Origin: Roseitranquillus sp963709765
GTDB lineage: Bacteria > Pseudomonadota > Alphaproteobacteria > Rhodobacterales > Rhodobacteraceae
Length of the DNA: 64,000 nucleotides
Assembly: GCA_963709765.1 (NCBI GenBank)
Contig: CAVPXL010000015.1
Coordinates: forward strand, 227,288-291,287
Direction of reading: 5' to 3'
Shown here: piece after piece, positions 1-8,108 of the stretch
How positions within the stretch are numbered: position 1 is the first letter of the stretch
Layout: each line of letters begins with the position of its first letter
Translations under genes and position numbers: made by a program
The notes under the pieces: generated by a model
The model's database searches: none
What the model was told of the DNA's origin: nothing
What the model saw: only the letters and a program-made list of their open reading frames with translations

Positions 1-314
1 TGCATCTGGACCGACGGGCCCTCGTCGTGGGAATCGACCTTGATCGTCAGAACGCGCATCACATCGTCATGGAGACGCATCAGGCGCTCCATCTCCTGCA
101 CGGCCGGCGCCGGGGCGTCGGTGCGAAGGAATGCGTAATGTCCCTTGCGGTTCTTGTTGATCTTGTAGGCCATCGTCTTGACGCCCCAGTACTCGCTCAT
201 GACGACGTTGCCGCCATTGTCCGCGAGAATTGTGGAGAAGTGTTCGACGAGACCCTCGGCCTGGCTGTTCGACAGATCCTGGCGCGAGATGAAGACATGC
301 TCGTAGAGCGGCAT
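1..314 (-). CDS. rpsF: 30S ribosomal protein S6 (3' end cut by window edge)
   Basis: Ribosomal protein S6 of the small subunit, which binds 16S rRNA together with S18. The product begins MPLYEHVFISRQDLSNSQAE and contains the typical S6 stretches YWGVKTMAYKINKNRKGHYA and a VLTIKVDSH segment; about 104 residues are visible before the window edge cuts the C-terminus. The ATG at 312-314 is preceded by a GGAG ribosome-binding site. The gene is divergent from fabD, with 223 bp between the two start codons. rpsR and rplI would be expected to follow beyond the left edge. Confidence 0.95.
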   Translation of the reverse strand, partial: MPLYEHVFISRQDLSNSQAEGLVEHFSTILADNGGNVVMSEYWGVKTMAYKINKNRKGHYAFLRTDAPAPAVQEMERLMRLHDDVMRVLTIKVDSHDEGPSVQM

Positions 315-418
315 GCAGTACTCCAGTTGTTTTCGGGCGCACTTCACAGGACGGATGTGACCTTCCGCACCGTCCACGAGAGGTTGCGCCGGCTAAGGAT
401 ACGCGGAAGGAAGGCGGC

Positions 419-446
419 CTTATACACGGGATCGCTTGGCTTGCAA
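419..446 (-). promoter_or_regulatory. Candidate sigma70 promoter for rpsF
   Basis: Read on the minus strand, TTGCAA (446-441) and TATAAG (424-419) are separated by 16 bases, a reasonable -35/-10 pair about 105 bases upstream of the rpsF start. It is a sequence match only; no start site is known. Confidence 0.4.
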
Positions 447-537
447 GGTCCGGATGAACCCTGGCTCCTTGTGTGACCCGGCGTTGCACGCATGGAACGG
501 AGCCGCTATCCACGCCGAAAACATGGAGGGACATCCC

Positions 538-1476
538 ATGAGCCGAGCATTCGTCTTCCCCGGGCAGGGGGCGCAAATGGTGGGAATGGGCAAGGCTCTG
601 GCTGATACGCATCCCTCGGCCAAGGCGGTTTTCGATGAAGTGGACGAGGCTCTGGGGGAGAAGCTCTCGGCGCTGATCTGGGAGGGGTCGCAGGACGATC
701 TGACCCTGACCGCCAATGCCCAACCTGCCCTGATGGCGACGTCGCTGGCCGTCGTGCGGGCGCTCGAGGCAGAAGGACTTCCGATCGAGGCCGTGGCCTA
801 CGTTGCGGGGCACTCTCTTGGCGAGTACTCGGCACTGGCTGCAGCGCAAGCGCTCAGCATTGCCGATACGGCGCGGCTGTTGCGCATTCGCGGGAGAGCG
901 ATGCAGGAGGCGGTGCCCGTGGGAAAGGGCGCGATGGCGGCTCTGCTCGGTCTTGACTACGAGACGGCGAGCGAAGTGGTGCGGGATGCTGCCGGCGACG
1001 GGGTGTGCGCGGCTGCGAACGATAACGATCCGACGCAGGTTGTCATCTCGGGAGACAAGGCCGCGGTCGAGCGCGCAGTCGGGATCGCGAAGGAACGCGG
1101 GGCGAAGCGCGCTGTTTTGCTACCTGTCTCTGCGCCGTTTCACTGCGCCCTGATGGCCCCCGCGGCGGAACGGATGAAAGAGGCTCTGGACGGGGTTGCG
1201 ATCGCGTCGCCGCGTATCCCGCTGGTGGCGAATATCCTGGCGGAGGCGGTCAATGATCCCGCCCGGATCCGGGAACTCCTCGTTTGCCAGGTTACCGGAG
1301 CAGTTCGCTGGCGCGAAAGCGTCGTATGGATGTCGGAGAATGGCGTCGACGAATATTGGGAGATCGGGGCGGGCAAGGCTCTGAGCGGCATGATCCGGCG
1401 CATCGACAAGAACGCAGCTTCGCGCGCGGTCAGCTCTCCCGAAGATGTCGCCTCCGCCGTTCAAAGCTTGAAGTGA
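538..1476 (+). CDS. fabD: Malonyl CoA-acyl carrier protein transacylase
   Basis: Transfers malonyl groups from CoA to acyl carrier protein in type II fatty acid synthesis. The 312-residue product opens with MSRAFVFPGQGAQMVGMG and has the nucleophile elbow GHSLGEYSA (Ser93), a downstream PFH motif supplying the catalytic His, and a GxGK-type C-terminal GAGKAL. The reading frame is open further upstream, but ATG 538 has a GGAGG ribosome-binding site and starts exactly where the family does. It is followed 10 bp later by fabG and then acpP, the classic fab order, so the three probably share transcripts, although acpP has its own candidate promoter. Confidence 0.96.
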   Translation: MSRAFVFPGQGAQMVGMGKALADTHPSAKAVFDEVDEALGEKLSALIWEGSQDDLTLTANAQPALMATSLAVVRALEAEGLPIEAVAYVAGHSLGEYSALAAAQALSIADTARLLRIRGRAMQEAVPVGKGAMAALLGLDYETASEVVRDAAGDGVCAAANDNDPTQVVISGDKAAVERAVGIAKERGAKRAVLLPVSAPFHCALMAPAAERMKEALDGVAIASPRIPLVANILAEAVNDPARIRELLVCQVTGAVRWRESVVWMSENGVDEYWEIGAGKALSGMIRRIDKNAASRAVSSPEDVASAVQSLK

Positions 1477-1486
1477 GGATTGCAGC

Positions 1487-2224
1487 ATGTTCGATCTGAG
1501 AGGGAAATCAGCGCTTGTCACCGGTGCGTCGGGTGGTTTGGGCGCGGCCATCGCAACGGCCCTCCATGGCGCCGGGGCCAAGGTCGCGCTGTCCGGAACG
1601 CGGAGGGATCCGCTGGATGCGCTGGCCGCAGAGCTGGGCGAGGGGTCTTGCGTCCTGCCCTGCAACTTGTCGGACAAGGATGCGGTCGAGAGCCTGCCGA
1701 AGCAGGCAGCCGAGGCGATGGGAGCGGTCGACATCCTCGTGAACAACGCTGGCATCACACGCGACAACCTCTTGATGAGAATGTCCGAGAGTGAGTGGCA
1801 GGATGTTTTGGACGTGAACCTCACCGCCTCAATGCGGCTGTGCAAGGGTGTCCTGCGGGGCATGATGAAGGCGCGATGGGGACGGATCGTCAACATCTCC
1901 TCGGTCGTCGGCGCGACGGGCAATCCGGGGCAGACGAACTATTCGGCTTCGAAAGCCGGTCTGGTCGGCATGTCGAAAAGCCTTGGCTACGAGGTGGCGA
2001 GCCGCGGAATTACCGTCAATTGCGTCGCGCCAGGTTTCATCACGACAGCGATGACCGACAAGCTGACCGAGGATCAGAAGAGTGGTATTCTCTCGCAGGT
2101 TCCGACAGGCCGGATGGGGGAGCCCGCCGAGATCGGCGCGGCCGTCTTGTATCTTGCCAGCCCGGAGGCCGGCTACGTCACGGGCACAGTGCTGCACGTC
2201 AACGGCGGGATGGCGATGATCTAG
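1487..2224 (+). CDS. fabG: 3-oxoacyl-[acyl-carrier-protein] reductase
   Basis: NADPH-dependent short-chain dehydrogenase that reduces 3-ketoacyl-ACP. The 245-residue protein has the Rossmann glycine motif TGASGGLG (residues 12-19), NNAG at 86-89, catalytic Ser139, and the YxxxK pair Tyr152/Lys156 in NYSASKAG. The C-terminus ends GTVLHVNGGMAMI, as in typical FabG. It lies 10 bp after fabD. Position, length and motifs agree with the housekeeping fabG rather than one of the many SDR paralogues. Confidence 0.95.
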   Translation: MFDLRGKSALVTGASGGLGAAIATALHGAGAKVALSGTRRDPLDALAAELGEGSCVLPCNLSDKDAVESLPKQAAEAMGAVDILVNNAGITRDNLLMRMSESEWQDVLDVNLTASMRLCKGVLRGMMKARWGRIVNISSVVGATGNPGQTNYSASKAGLVGMSKSLGYEVASRGITVNCVAPGFITTAMTDKLTEDQKSGILSQVPTGRMGEPAEIGAAVLYLASPEAGYVTGTVLHVNGGMAMI

Positions 2225-2248
2225 GCGCTTTGGCTCGGGTTTTGCCAT

Positions 2249-2276
2249 TTGCCAGTGCAAGTGGACGTGATATAGG
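2249..2276 (+). promoter_or_regulatory. Candidate promoter for acpP
   Basis: TTGCCA (2249-2254) and TATAGG (2271-2276) are 16 bases apart in the 177-bp gap between fabG and acpP, about 125 bases before the acpP start. A separate promoter would fit the high demand for acyl carrier protein. Sequence match only. Confidence 0.45.
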
Positions 2277-2401
2277 CCCGTTTATTGCTCTGCGGCGTGC
2301 GTCCACGCCCGGAAGCGCCTGAAGACAGGGCGATTGTAAACGCGGTCAGTCTGGCCGAAAACGAAATGGGCGAAGACCCTGAGGAACTGTGAGGACATAC
2401 C

Positions 2402-2638
2402 ATGAGCGACATTGAAGATCGCGTGCGCAAGATCGTCGTCGAGCATCTGGGCGTGGAGGAAGAAAAGGTGACCGAGAATGCGTCGTTTATCGACGATCTC
2501 GGCGCGGACAGCCTCGACACCGTGGAGCTGGTCATGGCCTTCGAGGAAGAATTCGGGATCGAAATCCCCGACGACGCCGCCGAGACAATTCAGACCTTCG
2601 GCGACGCCGTCAAATTCATCAAGGAAGCCAAGAAGTAA
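2402..2638 (+). CDS. acpP: Acyl carrier protein
   Basis: Small acidic carrier that holds growing acyl chains on a 4'-phosphopantetheine arm. The product is 78 residues, with the modification site DLGADSLDTVELVMAFEEEF; the attachment serine is Ser37. The strongly acidic helix II after it is the usual docking surface for fab enzymes. It follows fabD-fabG and is directly followed by an intrinsic terminator. Confidence 0.97.
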   Translation: MSDIEDRVRKIVVEHLGVEEEKVTENASFIDDLGADSLDTVELVMAFEEEFGIEIPDDAAETIQTFGDAVKFIKEAKK

Positions 2639-2664
2639 GGCTTTCATGCGGCCTGTTAGGAAGG

Positions 2665-2688
2665 CGGCGCCTCGGGCGCCGTTTTTTT
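2665..2688 (+). terminator. Rho-independent terminator after acpP
   Basis: A perfect 7-bp GC stem (CGGCGCC, loop TCG, GGCGCCG; 2665-2681) is followed immediately by seven T residues (2682-2688). It ends the fab-acpP transcript and separates it from the convergent PilZ-protein gene. Confidence 0.9.
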
Positions 2689-2701
2689 ATGGGGACGCGG
2701 T

Positions 2702-3676
2702 TCAGGCAGCGAGCTGATCAGCCAATTCCGGTGCCAAGGTCTTCAGCTCGTCCTCCGTCAGTTCGCGCTCGAAGCGGATACCGGCAGAATAGTCCCGTCG
2801 CCACATGACCTCGGCTTCCAGGGCGACCTCGCCCAGGGTGATCTTGATTTCGTCGCCTCGGGAAAGCCAAGTGGGGGCCAGAAGTTGGACACCCTGACCG
2901 CTTATGTCGATCACGAGGGCACGGCATTCCCCAGCTTCACTCTGGAGAAACGCCTGATATCGGCATCGCCGGCGCGTGTGTGTGCGCAGAAGCATCGGTC
3001 GATTGCGCAAGGTTCGACTTATGTACCACATCATGGCGGCGGCGGCGAAGAGCAGTAGACCACCGAGCCCCGCCACGACGGATGTCCGTGAAACATTGAG
3101 CCCTCTCAAGACCTCCCTGGGCACCCAGGCTTGCCTTTCACCGGCTTCAGGTAGCACTTTCTGCGTCTCTGGTGGATTGTTCGAAGGCCGTTTCTCGAAC
3201 TGGTCGGGGACGGCGTCGTCAATCTCGAGAGCGGCCGATGTCGACGCGCAACCAGTGTTGACCAGCAGGCGCTGCACCAGATCGGAGCCGATACGCATAC
3301 CGTGAGAAGTCACAATCTGCTGAAGCGCGACCCGGTCGCCGGCCAGTGCTGCCGGTGTGATTGACGCGAGCTTGTCGGCATAGGCGAGCAGCGGCGTTTC
3401 GTACCCTGCGAGCTCGCCCCTGGCCACGGCCGCGCGGATGGCGGCGCTGTCGACCGGAGCGCGGGCACGCTCGTACGCGTGAATTGCCGCTCCGAATTCT
3501 GCCTCGTCCGTGCGGGAAAGCAGATTTTGGATCTGGACCGGCATGGCGCCCATGGAACGCAAGATGCTGCAACCGGCGGAGACGGGCAAGGCCGTCACGA
3601 CCGTCAGCAGCAGAGCGACAGACGACGCCGACAAGTGTAGATGCAATTCGATACGCCATGAGGCGCACCCTCGCAC
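2702..3676 (-). CDS. Membrane-anchored PilZ domain protein
   Basis: Unnamed protein of about 324 residues, starting with GTG at 3674-3676. It has a hydrophobic N-terminal segment (about residues 14-35) that may be a signal peptide, a periplasmic-looking helical region (about 50-140) with two cysteines (Cys143 and an early one), a transmembrane helix at about 198-218, and a C-terminal cytosolic PilZ domain (about 235-305). The PilZ domain shows an arginine-rich lead-in THTRRRCRY, DISGQGVQL and the closing AGIRF, which match the c-di-GMP-binding pattern only loosely (RxxxR and D/NxSxxG). The topology suggests a periplasmic sensor region joined to a cytosolic PilZ module. It is convergent with acpP and divergent from fabF. 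The partner and ligand are unknown. Confidence 0.7.
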   Translation of the reverse strand: MRGCASWRIELHLHLSASSVALLLTVVTALPVSAGCSILRSMGAMPVQIQNLLSRTDEAEFGAAIHAYERARAPVDSAAIRAAVARGELAGYETPLLAYADKLASITPAALAGDRVALQQIVTSHGMRIGSDLVQRLLVNTGCASTSAALEIDDAVPDQFEKRPSNNPPETQKVLPEAGERQAWVPREVLRGLNVSRTSVVAGLGGLLLFAAAAMMWYISRTLRNRPMLLRTHTRRRCRYQAFLQSEAGECRALVIDISGQGVQLLAPTWLSRGDEIKITLGEVALEAEVMWRRDYSAGIRFERELTEDELKTLAPELADQLAA

Positions 3677-3789
3677 GGCGATGTTGACAAAATCTTGCCC
3701 ATCGAGGTGCCCGGGAGAATTGCGTGCGATTGCGCGTCAGAACCCCCGCGTGTATCAGTGGCGCGCCAGTAAAACATGGAGATGACGCA

Positions 3790-5052
3790 ATGCGGCGAGT
3801 GGTCATTACGGGTCTGGGCATGGTCACACCGCTTGCATGCGGCGTTGAGGAGACATGGCGTAGGTTGATCGACGGCCGCTCGGGGGCCGGACCGATCACA
3901 CGTTTCGATGCAAGCGGGCTGGCAACGACCTATGCCTGCGAGATCCCCCGTGGCGACGGGAGCGATGGCACATTCAATCCTGACGACTGGTTGCCTTCGA
4001 AGGAACAGCGCAAGATCGATGATTTCATCCTCTACGGCATCACGGCGGCCGAACAGGCGCTGAACGATGCCAATTGGACTCCTGACGATGAAGAAGAGCT
4101 TCTTCGCACCGGGGTGATGATCGGGTCCGGTATCGGCGGCCTGCAATCGATCTCAGAAACCGCGGTGCTGCTGAAGGAGCGGGGACCACGGCGAGTGTCT
4201 CCGTTCTTTGTTCCGGGATCACTCATCAATCTCATCTCCGGTCAGGTTTCGATCAGACACGGCTTCAAGGGGCCGAACCACGCGGTCGTCACGGCATGTT
4301 CGACTGGAGCTCATGCAATCGGGGATGCGGCGCGACTCATCATGCTCGACGACGCAGACGTGATGGTTGCCGGCGGGGCCGAAGCGCCAATCTGCGAACT
4401 CGGGATCGCCGGTTTCAATGCATGCAAGGCCCTGTCGACGAAGCGCGGCAATGCACCGGAGACGGCGAGCCGACCGTACGACCGGGACCGGGACGGTTTC
4501 GTGATGGGCGAGGGCGCAGGGATCGTTGTTCTCGAAGAACTCGAGCACGCCCGCGCGCGGGGCGCCAAGATATATGCAGAGGTCGTCGGTTACGGGCTTT
4601 CCGGTGACGCCTATCATATCACGGCCCCGTCCGAAAACGGGGAGGGCGGCGAACGGTCAATGCGCGCGGCACTCAAGCGTGCTGGGCTTCAACCGTCGGA
4701 TGTTCACTACATCAATGCCCATGGTACCTCTACGATGGCGGACGTCATCGAACTCGCCGCCGTCGAGCGCCTTTTCGGGGATGCGGCTGCTGGCGTGACG
4801 ATGTCATCGACCAAATCGGCCATCGGACATCTCCTGGGCGCCGCAGGAGCCGTGGAGGCGATTTTCTGCACGTTGGCGATACGGGACAACGTCGCGCCGC
4901 CGACGATAAATCTGGAAGACCCAGCGGTCGAGTCGACCCTAAGCCTCGCAGCGAACCGGAAGGAAGAGCGGCAGATTGATGTGGTGCTTTCAAATTCGTT
5001 CGGCTTCGGGGGGACGAACGCTTCGCTGGTCATGAAGCGGTTTGACGCCTGA
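3790..5052 (+). CDS. fabF: 3-oxoacyl-[acyl-carrier-protein] synthase II
   Basis: Elongating condensing enzyme KAS II. The 420-residue protein has the active-site cysteine in VVTACSTGAHAIG (Cys170) and the two histidines of the Cys-His-His triad in NAHGTST (His311) and AIGHLLGAAG (His347). The frame is open further upstream, but ATG 3790 has a GGAG site 8 bases before it and begins RRVVITGLGMVTPLACG as expected. It overlaps mltG by one base (TGATG), so the two are probably cotranscribed and translationally coupled. Confidence 0.95.
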   Translation: MRRVVITGLGMVTPLACGVEETWRRLIDGRSGAGPITRFDASGLATTYACEIPRGDGSDGTFNPDDWLPSKEQRKIDDFILYGITAAEQALNDANWTPDDEEELLRTGVMIGSGIGGLQSISETAVLLKERGPRRVSPFFVPGSLINLISGQVSIRHGFKGPNHAVVTACSTGAHAIGDAARLIMLDDADVMVAGGAEAPICELGIAGFNACKALSTKRGNAPETASRPYDRDRDGFVMGEGAGIVVLEELEHARARGAKIYAEVVGYGLSGDAYHITAPSENGEGGERSMRAALKRAGLQPSDVHYINAHGTSTMADVIELAAVERLFGDAAAGVTMSSTKSAIGHLLGAAGAVEAIFCTLAIRDNVAPPTINLEDPAVESTLSLAANRKEERQIDVVLSNSFGFGGTNASLVMKRFDA

Positions 5053-6206
5053 TGTGGCGCAATATTGCCTCCAATGCGCTGTCGCTGCTGATCCTGGTTC
5101 TGCTGGTCGCGGCAGGTGTCTTGGCATGGGGACAAAGTCAGTACAACGCGCAGGGCCCGCTAGCCGAGGCGATCTGCCTGCGGGTCGAGTCGGGATCGAC
5201 AATGCGCGCATTGTCGAATGAACTGCACGAGCGCGGTGCCGTCGACCATTCGTTTCTGGTGCGGCTTGGCGCCGATTACACCGGACGATCGACAGAACTG
5301 AAGGCCGGCAGTTTTCTTTTGCCTGCCGGAGCCTCGCCCGCCGAGATACTCGATATCGTGACCCGCGGGGGGCAGAGCACCTGCGGCACCGAAATCGTGT
5401 ACCGGATTGGCATTAATGCCATGGACGTCCGAATTCGTGAGCTGGATCCGTCCTCCAACAGGTTCGCAGTCTTGGCGGATTTCTCTCTTTCCGACGAAGC
5501 TCCGCCGCCCGAATTTCAAGCCTCTCGCGATCGTCCCGACACACGGTATCGCATTTCCGTGGCCGAAGGCGCGACGAGCTGGCAGGTGGCAAGTGCCCTG
5601 GCCCGGATCGATATCTTGGAAGGCGAGTTGACTGAAATTCCGCCAGAAGGAACGTTGGCCCCAGAGAGCTACGAGGTGCAGCAGGGGGCGACCCGTGGGG
5701 GGCTGATTCAACGCATGCAGGATTTGCAGGCAGAGCGGTTGAGCGCCGCTTGGGAAAATCGCGCCGCCGACTTGCCGGTCGCCAGTGCCGAAGAAGCTCT
5801 GATCCTCGCATCGATCATCGAAAAGGAAACCGGTGTGCCTGAGGAGCGGGATCTTGTGGCCGCGGTTTTCGTGAATCGCCTGCGCCGGGGCATGCGGCTG
5901 CAGACGGATCCGACCGTGATCTACGGCATCACGAGCGGCAAAGAGCCGCTAGGGAGAGGTCTCCGGCGCAGTGAGCTGGACGCTATCACCGAATACAACA
6001 CGTACGTAATTCCGGGGCTTCCGCCAACGCCGATTGCGAACCCGGGGGCCGCGAGTATCGAGGCAGCGCTCGATCCCGCCAATTCCGATTACGTCTATTT
6101 TGTTGCCGATGGCACCGGCGGACATGCGTTTGCGACGACGCTTCAACAGCACAACGAAAATGTTGCGCGATGGCGGAAAATCGAAACTGAACAAAACAAT
6201 CAATAA
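5052..6206 (+). CDS. mltG: Endolytic murein transglycosylase MltG (YceG family)
   Basis: Inner-membrane lytic transglycosylase that cuts nascent glycan strands and is thought to end their synthesis. The 384-residue protein has one N-terminal transmembrane helix (about residues 8-27), a LysM-like region, and the catalytic core LASIIEKETGVPEERD (likely catalytic Glu257), then RLQTDPTVIYG and GLPPTPIANPG. The Start ATG shares its A with the fabF stop. The fabF-mltG coupling is common in Proteobacteria. It is the last host gene before the GTA cluster. Confidence 0.94.
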   Translation: MWRNIASNALSLLILVLLVAAGVLAWGQSQYNAQGPLAEAICLRVESGSTMRALSNELHERGAVDHSFLVRLGADYTGRSTELKAGSFLLPAGASPAEILDIVTRGGQSTCGTEIVYRIGINAMDVRIRELDPSSNRFAVLADFSLSDEAPPPEFQASRDRPDTRYRISVAEGATSWQVASALARIDILEGELTEIPPEGTLAPESYEVQQGATRGGLIQRMQDLQAERLSAAWENRAADLPVASAEEALILASIIEKETGVPEERDLVAAVFVNRLRRGMRLQTDPTVIYGITSGKEPLGRGLRRSELDAITEYNTYVIPGLPPTPIANPGAASIEAALDPANSDYVYFVADGTGGHAFATTLQQHNENVARWRKIETEQNNQ

Positions 6207-6255
6207 TTCGTAAACGCGACGTTCGTGAGGCTTTGCGCGTTTCGGCGCAAGTCGC

Positions 6256-6284
6256 TTGACTGAACGAACGCCCGAAAGTATAAA
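6256..6284 (+). promoter_or_regulatory. Strong sigma70-like promoter ahead of the GTA cluster
   Basis: TTGACT (6256-6261) and TATAAA (6279-6284) are separated by exactly 17 bases, the closest match to the sigma70 consensus that I noticed in the window. It lies 50 bp after mltG and about 100 bp before GTA g1. A transcript would start near 6291 and run straight into the hairpin at 6313-6342. Confidence 0.65.
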
Positions 6285-6312
6285 TTTAGCCAAGCTACGA
6301 TGAATCCTTACG

Positions 6313-6342
6313 GCGGCCAGGGCAATGCCCTCGGCCGCTTTT
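6313..6342 (+). terminator. Terminator-like hairpin between promoter and GTA g1
   Basis: GCGGCC-AGGGC (6313-6323), loop AAT, GCCCT-C-GGCCGC (6327-6338) form an 11-bp stem with one bulged C, followed by TTTTCTGTTT. It could end mltG transcription, define a short RNA of about 50 nt from the promoter at 6256, or act as an attenuator controlling entry into the GTA operon. Sequence alone does not decide. Confidence 0.65.
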
Positions 6343-6384
6343 CTGTTTCTGGCTCGGGGTTATATGGGGGACGGGCTTTATAAC

Positions 6385-6702
6385 ATGGCATCATCAACAA
6401 CCGCCGAGAGTGACGCATCTGCCGGCAAAGTCTTGGTGGAAGTTCAGGCGCACTACACGCGCGCTATCCAGGCACTGAATGAGCTGATCGATCGTATCCA
6501 AAACGGCGAACTGGCTCCAAATCGGGAAATGAGCATGACCGTCACTGACGCGAGGCGGGCAATGCAGACCTTTTTTGACGAAAGGAAGAAAATTGAGGAC
6601 CAGCTTCGAAGGGACACCGGCGTCGTTCATGGTCACGCCATCGACTTCGAGTCGGCAAGAGTTGAGATCGGGCGCCGCTTGGATCGCCTCCGCGCCGGCT
6701 GA
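6385..6702 (+). CDS. GTA g1, small terminase-like protein
   Basis: About 105 residues, rich in charged helical sequence: VEVQAHYTRAIQALNELIDR, then DARRAMQTFFDERKKIEDQL and a C-terminal FESARVEIGRRLDRLRAG. Position immediately before the large terminase and the coiled-coil style match RcGTA gp1, which helps the terminase in non-specific DNA packaging. ATG 6385 follows a GGGGGACGGG stretch; ATG 6364 in the same frame is an alternative start. Its 3' end overlaps the start of g2. Identification rests mainly on position and on the C-terminal FDxARxEVGRRLxRLR-like pattern. Confidence 0.75.
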   Translation: MASSTTAESDASAGKVLVEVQAHYTRAIQALNELIDRIQNGELAPNREMSMTVTDARRAMQTFFDERKKIEDQLRRDTGVVHGHAIDFESARVEIGRRLDRLRAG

Positions 6703-8006
6703 AATTCAAGATGAGTTTCTGGACGGTCTCGAGCGCAACGAACTTCTAGCCCTTCCTTTCATTTTCGAGTTCTGGGCGTTACCGCACCAACTTCCCCCGG
6801 AAGGCGAATGGACGACTTGGGTCATCATGGGTGGTCGCGGAGCCGGCAAGACGCGTGCGGGTGCCGAATGGGTGCGCTACATGGTCGGAGGGCGCAAAGC
6901 CGCTCGATTTCGGCCGTGCTCGCCGAATTGCTCTCGTCGGCGAAACCATCGATCAGGTGCGGGAGGTTATGATCTTTGGCGACAGTGGCATCATGGCCTG
7001 TACCCCGCCTGATCGAACACCTGTTTGGGAGCCGAGCCGTAAAAGGCTGGTCTGGCCCAACGGCGCCACTGCTCAAGTTTTCTCCGCCCATGATCCCGAG
7101 AGCCTTCGCGGACCTCAGTTCGATGCGGCTTGGGTGGATGAGCTGGCGAAATGGAAGAAAGCGGACGAAACTTGGACGCAGTTACAATTCGCGCTCCGTC
7201 TGGGCGAGAAACCTCAGCAGGTCGTTACGACGACGCCACGCAATACGCCAATTTTGAAGCAGATACTTGAGAATGCTTCCACGGTCATCACTCATGCCGC
7301 AACAGAAGCAAATCGTGCAAATCTAGCAAAATCGTTCCTGGAAGAAGTCCAGTCACGATATGCCGGAACACGGCTCGGTCGACAGGAACTGGAAGGAGTC
7401 CTGCTCGATGACGCGGAAGGCGCACTCTGGACATCACTGCAGCTCGAAGCGCTTCGAGTGGACGAGCCAGGTGCGCTTGACCGTATCGTCGTAGCAGTAG
7501 ATCCGCCCGTCACCGGCCACGATCAGTCGGACGAATGTGGCATTGTGGTTGTAGGGGCACGGACAAGAGGAGACCCTCAGGATTGGAGGGCCGTGGTACT
7601 TGAGGATGCAAGTATCGCCGGCGCTTCTCCTTCAAAATGGGCTCAGGCTGCCATTCATGCAATGGAGCGGCATGGAGCAGACCGTCTAGTCGCAGAAGTA
7701 AATCAGGGTGGCGATCTCGTTGGCAGCGTCCTGCGGCAGATCGATCCATTGATTCCATTTCGCGCCGTAAGGGCTACCCGCGGAAAGAGCGCACGCGCTG
7801 AACCAGTGGCGGCTCTCTACGAGCAGGGGCGAGTGCGTCATATGAAGGGTCTTGCTTCCCTTGAAGATCAGATGTGCCGCATGACATCGACGGGATACCA
7901 GGGCAAAGGTAGCCCGGATCGAATTGACGCTCTGGTTTGGGCTATCCACGAGCTTTTGATCGAACCAGCCGCTCATTGGCGGCGCCCGCGGGTTCGTACA
8001 CTATGA
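6629..8006 (+). pseudogene. GTA g2, large terminase (one +1 frameshift)
   Basis: DNA-packaging ATPase/nuclease. The N-terminal part (start ATG 6629) reads in one frame through the Walker A motif GGRGAGKT (residues 68-75) and GAEWVRYMV; the rest continues in the next frame from EGAKPLDFGRARRIALVG. Removing one G at 6887-6888 restores a continuous 458-residue protein with Walker B FDAAWVDE (Asp170/Glu171) and the nuclease aspartate in VVAVDPPVTG (Asp291), followed by EVNQGGDLV. As written, translation from the Walker A frame stops at 7012, so the ATPase and nuclease are separated. It may be a sequencing error, since the protein is otherwise well preserved. It overlaps g1. Confidence 0.88.
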
Positions 8007-8108
8007 ACCAATAGTTCCTCGCTACGACAGGTACCGCAATAAACCAGCGGAACACCCTTGACGCGCCCGGGCAACACTTCGCATTCCCTAGCATTAGGAG
8101 CCGTCCGA

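Noticed and set aside
436..537. 34-codon N-terminal extension of fabD
   Set aside because: It has no family similarity, and ATG 538 has a good GGAGG site and the conserved start.
3677..3789. TTGACA at about 3684 as a fabF promoter
   Set aside because: No acceptable -10 box lies 15-19 bases downstream.
6629..8006. Programmed ribosomal frameshift in the GTA large terminase
   Set aside because: The site (GTCGGAGGGC) is not a slippery heptamer, and the neighbouring genes carry similar shifts, so an indel is simpler.
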